Origin: Anaerolineae bacterium
Lineage (GTDB): Bacteria; Chloroflexota; Anaerolineae; JAADDB01
Assembly: GCA_015489285.1 (NCBI GenBank)
Contig: WGAA01000287.1
Span: 1-8,453, forward strand
Length of the DNA stretch: 8,453 nt
Direction: 5' to 3'
Made by a program: the position numbers and the translations under genes. The notes under the pieces were generated by a model. The model saw only the letters and a program-made list of their open reading frames with translations. It ran no database searches and was not told the origin of the DNA. Position 1 is the stretch's first letter, and each line of letters begins with the position of its first letter. This document shows positions 5,749-8,453 of this stretch, in pieces.

Positions 5749-6479
5749 TGGACGCCTCCTTCGAGGGTGTACCAGGCGATGGCCAGCTTGTTCAACGTCG
5801 TCTCCGTCTCATCCGTTCGCACGGTAATGGAATAGGGGCCGAAGCCCACGATGGCGCCGACCACTTCCGAGCCGTCGAAGAGGTGGAAGCGCACGGGGAG
5901 GGCCTTCTCCTGAAGTTGGGTGAGATATTCCAGCTCGAACCGATCCACCCCTTCCGGCAGGTAAGCGCGCTTGCGGTTGTGAGCTCCTTCCTGTTTGGCC
6001 TGTTGTTTGCGTTCCCTCAAGATCTCCTGGAGCTGGAAGAGCAGGCGGGACGCCTCACGCCGCGTCAGCTGGTCCAGGGGTTTCCCCACCATCTGCTCGA
6101 TCTCTTCCACCGTCTTCCCCACGGCCGGAGCTAACTGGCGTAGGTGGGCCAATTGGGTCTCACGGGCCGGGCTGGGCGGAGGAGGCACGCGTCGCGGGCG
6201 GGAACGCTGCGGCTTCCCGCGGCGTCCTCCCTTCCCCCGCTTCTGCTGACCTCGTGACCGTCCCGGATGGGATTTGCGCTGGGGCGGCGGGTCGGAAAGG
6301 GTCTTGATCTCCCATTCCTCGACGTAAAGGGCTTTCGCCAACCGCGGGAGGTCGGAATAAGGAATGGGTTCCTTCCCCTGCTCGTAGGCGAGCAACTTCT
6401 CCTGCGGAATTCCGGTACGAGCCGCCAGATCCTTCAACGACATTCCCTTGCGTTTGCGGATTTCCCACAAATTGTACAT
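5745..6479 (-). CDS. XRE-type helix-turn-helix protein with basic linker and C-terminal Hfq-like Sm domain
   Basis: A 244-aa protein. Residues 3-60 are an XRE helix-turn-helix (LWEIRKRKGMSLKDLAARTG, then QEKLLAYEQGKEPIP and LPRLAKALYV). Residues 62-106 form a disordered-looking linker with 15 Arg/Lys and one acidic residue, plus many Pro. Residues 107-165 are a helical segment with LDQLTRREASRLLFQLQEIL. Residues 179-240 resemble Hfq: LTQLQEKALPVRFHLFDG, G208, IVGFGPY, then KLAI (231-234) where Hfq has KHAI. From P195 to R221 it aligns to E. coli Hfq without gaps (P21, G29, G34, F39; Y216 at F42). ATG at 6479 is chosen over 6521 because GGAGGGG (6482-6488) precedes it and the HTH begins there. 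It follows scpB by 66 bases and couples to the next gene by ATGA. The function is unrecognised; dual nucleic-acid binding is inferred. Confidence 0.82.
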   Translation of the reverse strand: MYNLWEIRKRKGMSLKDLAARTGIPQEKLLAYEQGKEPIPYSDLPRLAKALYVEEWEIKTLSDPPPQRKSHPGRSRGQQKRGKGGRRGKPQRSRPRRVPPPPSPARETQLAHLRQLAPAVGKTVEEIEQMVGKPLDQLTRREASRLLFQLQEILRERKQQAKQEGAHNRKRAYLPEGVDRFELEYLTQLQEKALPVRFHLFDGSEVVGAIVGFGPYSITVRTDETETTLNKLAIAWYTLEGGVQ

Positions 6480-6481
6480 AA

Positions 6482-6490
6482 CCCCTCCTC
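6482..6490 (-). promoter_or_regulatory. Ribosome binding site of the long XRE-Hfq gene
   Basis: Minus-strand GAGGAGGGG just before the ATG at 6479. It supports this start over the in-frame ATG at 6521, which would add 14 residues unlike any helix-turn-helix. Confidence 0.7.
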
Positions 6491-6499
6491 TATTGTTCC

Positions 6500-6533
6500 C
6501 GGTCGATCTGCGCCCTTGCACACGATCCGACCG
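6500..6533 (-). promoter_or_regulatory. Inverted repeat / hairpin between scpB and the XRE-Hfq pair
   Basis: Bases 6500-6508 (cggtcgatc) pair with 6524-6533 (gatccgaccg), giving 9 base pairs with one bulged base. An inner TGC/GCA pairing (6509-6511 with 6518-6520) could extend it. There is no T-run after it on the minus strand, so it is not a standard terminator. It lies just upstream of the ribosome binding site of the first XRE-Hfq gene, so it could be an operator or an RNA structure controlling that gene. Confidence 0.5.
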
Positions 6534-6545
6534 TGAAGTGACACC

Positions 6546-7187
6546 TCAGTCAGCCCCGGACGCATCACGGGTATTCTGCTCGGTCTCCGTGTGGACCTGA
6601 CGCAATGCCTGCTCCAGGCTTTCCGCGCTCACCGTACTCTCGTCCAACGGGGGCAGTTCGGACAGGTCGCGCAGGCCGAAATACTGCAAGAAGGTCATCG
6701 TCGTCCCGTACAACAGAGGACGGCCCACGCTCTCCTTCCGCCCCACGATCTCAATCAACCCCTTGTTCAAAAGGGAACGTAAGACGCCGTCGCTGTTCAC
6801 ACCGCGGATGGCCTCAATCTCCGCCCGGGTGATGGGTTGCCGGTAGGCGATGATGGCCAGGGTTTCCAGCGCGGCATGGCTCAACTTGCCGGACAAATCC
6901 AACCCGAGAAAGCGTTCCACATCCTCGGCCAAATCCGCGGCCGTCACCAGTTGGACCCGCGAACCCAACCGCTGGAGTTCGATGCCCCGCCCCTCCAGCA
7001 GCCGAGCCAGGGCATCGATCCCCGCCTTGACTTCCTCCTCGGAAAGGGAAAGGGCCCGGGCCAGCTCGGCATAGGTCACCGCAGCGGGGGCCACGAAGAG
7101 CAGGGCCTCCAACCGCCGGACCGTGGCATCCGTCCCGGCTTCCCCCTCCTGGGGAGGAACTTTTTCCTGTGTCACAGCGTCATCCAT
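6546..7187 (-). CDS. scpB: ScpB, segregation and condensation protein B
   Basis: Kleisin-associated subunit of the SMC-ScpA-ScpB complex that compacts and segregates the chromosome. The 213-aa length is typical. It has two winged-helix domains: about 22-95 (RRLEALLFVAPAAVTYAELA, then GIELQRLGSRVQLVTA) and about 102-165, containing the family signature LETLAIIAYRQPITRAEIEAI (108-128) and SDGVLRSLLNKGLIEIVGRK (132-151), followed by GRPLLYGTT. The C-terminal tail (about 178-213) is polar and acidic. The ATG at 7187 has only a weak GGGAT upstream. scpA, usually adjacent, is not in the window; the upstream neighbour here is a divergent lipoprotein gene. The XRE-Hfq pair follows on the same strand and may be co-transcribed. 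Confidence 0.95.
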   Translation of the reverse strand: MDDAVTQEKVPPQEGEAGTDATVRRLEALLFVAPAAVTYAELARALSLSEEEVKAGIDALARLLEGRGIELQRLGSRVQLVTAADLAEDVERFLGLDLSGKLSHAALETLAIIAYRQPITRAEIEAIRGVNSDGVLRSLLNKGLIEIVGRKESVGRPLLYGTTMTFLQYFGLRDLSELPPLDESTVSAESLEQALRQVHTETEQNTRDASGAD

Positions 7188-7219
7188 GATGAGTATCCCG
7201 AAAATTCACCTGGAACTCC

Positions 7220-7225
7220 ATTTTA
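7220..7225 (-). promoter_or_regulatory. Probable -10 element of scpB
   Basis: TAAAAT inside GGTAAAATGG on the minus strand, 32 bases before the scpB ATG. The matching -35 position (7243-7248, TTCATG) is weak. It overlaps the ribosome-binding region of the divergent lipoprotein gene. Confidence 0.45.
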
Positions 7226-7243
7226 CCGCAAAGGAGCACACTC

Positions 7244-7777
7244 ATGAAGCGCTGGATTCTCTTTACCCTGATTCTCGTCCTCACCCTTTCGATGACGGGG
7301 TGTTCCAAGACCAAAGTCGACGTGCCCGACCGGGAGGTTCCCATCTCCCAGGAGGCGGCGGACCGCCTGGAGGAGAAGCTCACGCACCTGGATTTCTCCT
7401 CCGGTCAGGCCACGTTGACGGTCACCGAATCCGAGATCACCTCCTACATCAACCTGAAACTCCTCGATGAGGACATTCCCATCGAGCATCCCACCATCTG
7501 GTTCGAGAAGGGAAAGGTGTACGTCACCGGCAAACTGCGCAAGGACACCCTTCCCGTGGGAGGGGACGCCGCGCTCATCGTCGACCTGTCCGTGCAGGAT
7601 GGCGACCTGCACATCCGTGTGGAGAAGGCCGTCATCGGAGGCATCCCCGTCCCCGGCAAAGTCCTGGACAAGCTCACCGACCTGGCCAACGAGTACGCCT
7701 CGGCCCAGATCGGGCCCTGGACCATCACCCAGCTGACGGTGGAGACGGGCAAGGCCACCGTCACGGTGCGCCGATAA
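7244..7777 (+). CDS. Small lipoprotein, possibly LmeA/DUF2993-like
   Basis: A 177-aa exported lipoprotein. The signal peptide has KR at 2-3, a hydrophobic core WILFTLILVLTL and a lipobox ending in MTGC, so C20 would be lipidated and the mature part (158 aa) anchored on the outer face of the membrane. The mature part alternates short strands with TLTVTESEITSYINLKL (57-73), a GKVYVTGKLRK strand (90-100), GGIPVPGKVLDKLTDLANE (132-150) and a final strand ATVTVRR. This pattern resembles LmeA/DUF2993-type lipid-binding proteins of Chloroflexota and actinobacteria; I recognise it only by motif memory. AAAGGAG lies 7 bases before the ATG. The gene is divergent from scpB, with 56 bases between, and its last 17 bases overlap the convergent amaP-like gene. 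Function is unknown; lipid or envelope handling is a guess. Confidence 0.8.
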   Translation: MKRWILFTLILVLTLSMTGCSKTKVDVPDREVPISQEAADRLEEKLTHLDFSSGQATLTVTESEITSYINLKLLDEDIPIEHPTIWFEKGKVYVTGKLRKDTLPVGGDAALIVDLSVQDGDLHIRVEKAVIGGIPVPGKVLDKLTDLANEYASAQIGPWTITQLTVETGKATVTVRR

Positions 7778-8345
7778 CGCGAATCCCCTCCGTCTCTCCG
7801 GGGTAAGGGGCGTGTTTGATGTGCACATCGACACGCCCCAAATGCAACCCCATGCGCTCCTCGACCACCTCCCGAATGACGCTGACGATCTCCTCCGTCT
7901 TCATAGGAATGTCCACATCCGGCGTCGTCTCCACCTCCACGGCCACGTGGACGGTGTTCCCCTTCCCTTTGACCCGGGGCGTGACGTTGATGACATCGGC
8001 CAGCTGGTCCAGGTGATACGCCAGGCGCAGGGCCACCGAGTCCACGAGGACCCGGGCCTTCTGCCCCTCACCCGTTGTCACCTCCACCGTGGCCGGCTTG
8101 CCGCGCCGCACCTCCAGGAGGAGCAAACTCCCCCAGAGGAGCACAAACACCACGCCCAGGACCAGTTGTCCCAGACGAAAGAGGAAGGGATTGGCGTAGT
8201 ACATTTGGCTCAACTGATCCTGCACGGCTCCGCTCAACGTCTGAACGGTCCCCAAGAGCAGGAAGGGATTCCAGGCCGCGACCAGAGAGAGCAGGAGCAG
8301 GAGCAGGAGCAGAAGGATCACGACGATGCGATTGAACACGTTCAT
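7761..8345 (-). CDS. amaP: AmaP-like alkaline shock response membrane anchor protein (Asp23-type domain)
   Basis: A 194-aa membrane protein. Two hydrophobic helices come first: residues 5-24, including nine consecutive Leu (11-19), and 57-79. They are followed by a cytoplasmic domain (about 97-180) of the Asp23/Gls24 type: RVLVDSVALRLAYHLDQLAD, INVTPRVKGKGN, VHVAVEVETTPDVDIP, and a closing LGRVDVHIKHAPYP. In staphylococci AmaP tethers Asp23 to the membrane under envelope stress; here no separate asp23 is visible. The ATG at 8345 has GAGGAGG 7 bases upstream and a TATAAT 36 bases upstream. Its 3' end overlaps the lipoprotein gene by 17 bases on the opposite strand. The family call is good; the stress role is transferred from distant relatives. 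Confidence 0.85.
   Translation of the reverse strand: MNVFNRIVVILLLLLLLLLSLVAAWNPFLLLGTVQTLSGAVQDQLSQMYYANPFLFRLGQLVLGVVFVLLWGSLLLLEVRRGKPATVEVTTGEGQKARVLVDSVALRLAYHLDQLADVINVTPRVKGKGNTVHVAVEVETTPDVDIPMKTEEIVSVIREVVEERMGLHLGRVDVHIKHAPYPGETEGIRVIGAP
8289..8312. repeat. Four perfect GAGCAG hexamers inside the amaP-like gene
   Basis: A 24-bp tandem tract (4 x 6 bp) encodes alternating CTG and CTC leucine codons of the first membrane helix. Loss or gain of a unit would change helix length by two Leu without a frameshift. Confidence 0.85.
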
Positions 8346-8367
8346 ATAGGCGCCTCCTCATCCACAT

Positions 8368-8375
8368 CCACGTGG
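8368..8375. promoter_or_regulatory. CCACGTGG palindrome near the amaP transcription start
   Basis: A perfect 8-bp palindrome about 5 bases downstream of the proposed TATAAT, where transcription would begin. It could be an operator half-site pair, or chance. Confidence 0.25.
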
Positions 8376-8380
8376 GTGCC

Positions 8381-8386
8381 ATTATA
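8381..8386 (-). promoter_or_regulatory. -10 element of the amaP-like gene
   Basis: A consensus TATAAT on the minus strand, inside GGTATAATGG, 35 bases before the ATG at 8345. The -35 region at 17-bp spacing reads TTTCCC (8404-8409), a weak match. The leader would be about 30 bases and holds the Shine-Dalgarno. Confidence 0.6.
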
Positions 8387-8417
8387 CCGTAGATTGCGGA
8401 GGAGGGAAACAAATGGT

Positions 8418-8431
8418 GAGTAACGAGTAAC
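8418..8431. repeat. Two 7-bp direct repeats, GAGTAAC
   Basis: Two perfect adjacent heptamers (8418-8424 and 8425-8431) upstream of the amaP-like promoter. The 7-bp period and TAACG core match the arrays at 4696-4716 and 4772-4813. Confidence 0.6.
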
Positions 8432-8453
8432 GGATGGTGCAGGGAGACAACGA

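Noticed and set aside
5278..6479. Toxin-antitoxin pair
   Set aside because: Two small overlapping genes with an XRE domain suggested it, but both have the same HTH-Sm architecture and neither shows a toxin fold.
7223..7834. 203-codon open frame on the minus strand
   Set aside because: It is antisense to the lipoprotein gene, which has its own Shine-Dalgarno and lipobox; the shadow product is low-complexity Gly/Asp/Val.

Overview
The window is about 8.4 kb of dense, GC-rich bacterial DNA. Its gene content suggests a Chloroflexota member, perhaps Anaerolineae or Thermoflexia. The main clues are coenzyme F420 genes with a stand-alone FbiB-type nitroreductase, a CBS-containing family II pyrophosphatase, an AmaP/Asp23-type membrane protein, and a small secreted lipoprotein of a type common in that phylum. 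This is inference from protein families; no rRNA or other marker is present.

Region 1 (1-4635, minus strand) is one tightly packed operon. In transcription order it holds a PRPP-loop phosphoribosyltransferase, a family II inorganic pyrophosphatase with CBS and DRTGG domains, an FbiB C-terminal-type nitroreductase, cofD, cofC, and the first 21 codons of an unidentified gene cut by the window edge. Every junction is a 4-bp ATGA-type overlap. The cofC, cofD and nitroreductase set fits the bacterial F420 route through dehydro-F420. The pyrophosphatase could remove the diphosphate that CofC releases. The F420:glutamyl ligase is not in the window.

Region 2 (4636-4905) is the divergent spacer. It carries two 7-bp-period tandem repeat arrays and the promoter of a hotdog acyl-CoA thioesterase (4906-5307, plus strand).

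Region 3 (5278-7187, minus strand) holds scpB (chromosome condensation) followed, after a 66-bp gap with a hairpin-forming inverted repeat, by two translationally coupled genes. Both encode an N-terminal XRE-type helix-turn-helix joined to a C-terminal Hfq-like Sm domain. The first has a long basic linker and the second an acidic tail. I know of no described system with this architecture, and it is the most interesting content here.

Region 4 (7244-8345) has a lipoprotein gene (plus strand) convergent with and overlapping an amaP-like gene (minus strand). Two convergent pairs in the window overlap inside their coding sequences (30 bp and 17 bp), so neither has room for an intergenic terminator. 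Three -10 elements share a GGTWNAATG-like form. No RNA genes, insertion sequences or CRISPR arrays were seen.
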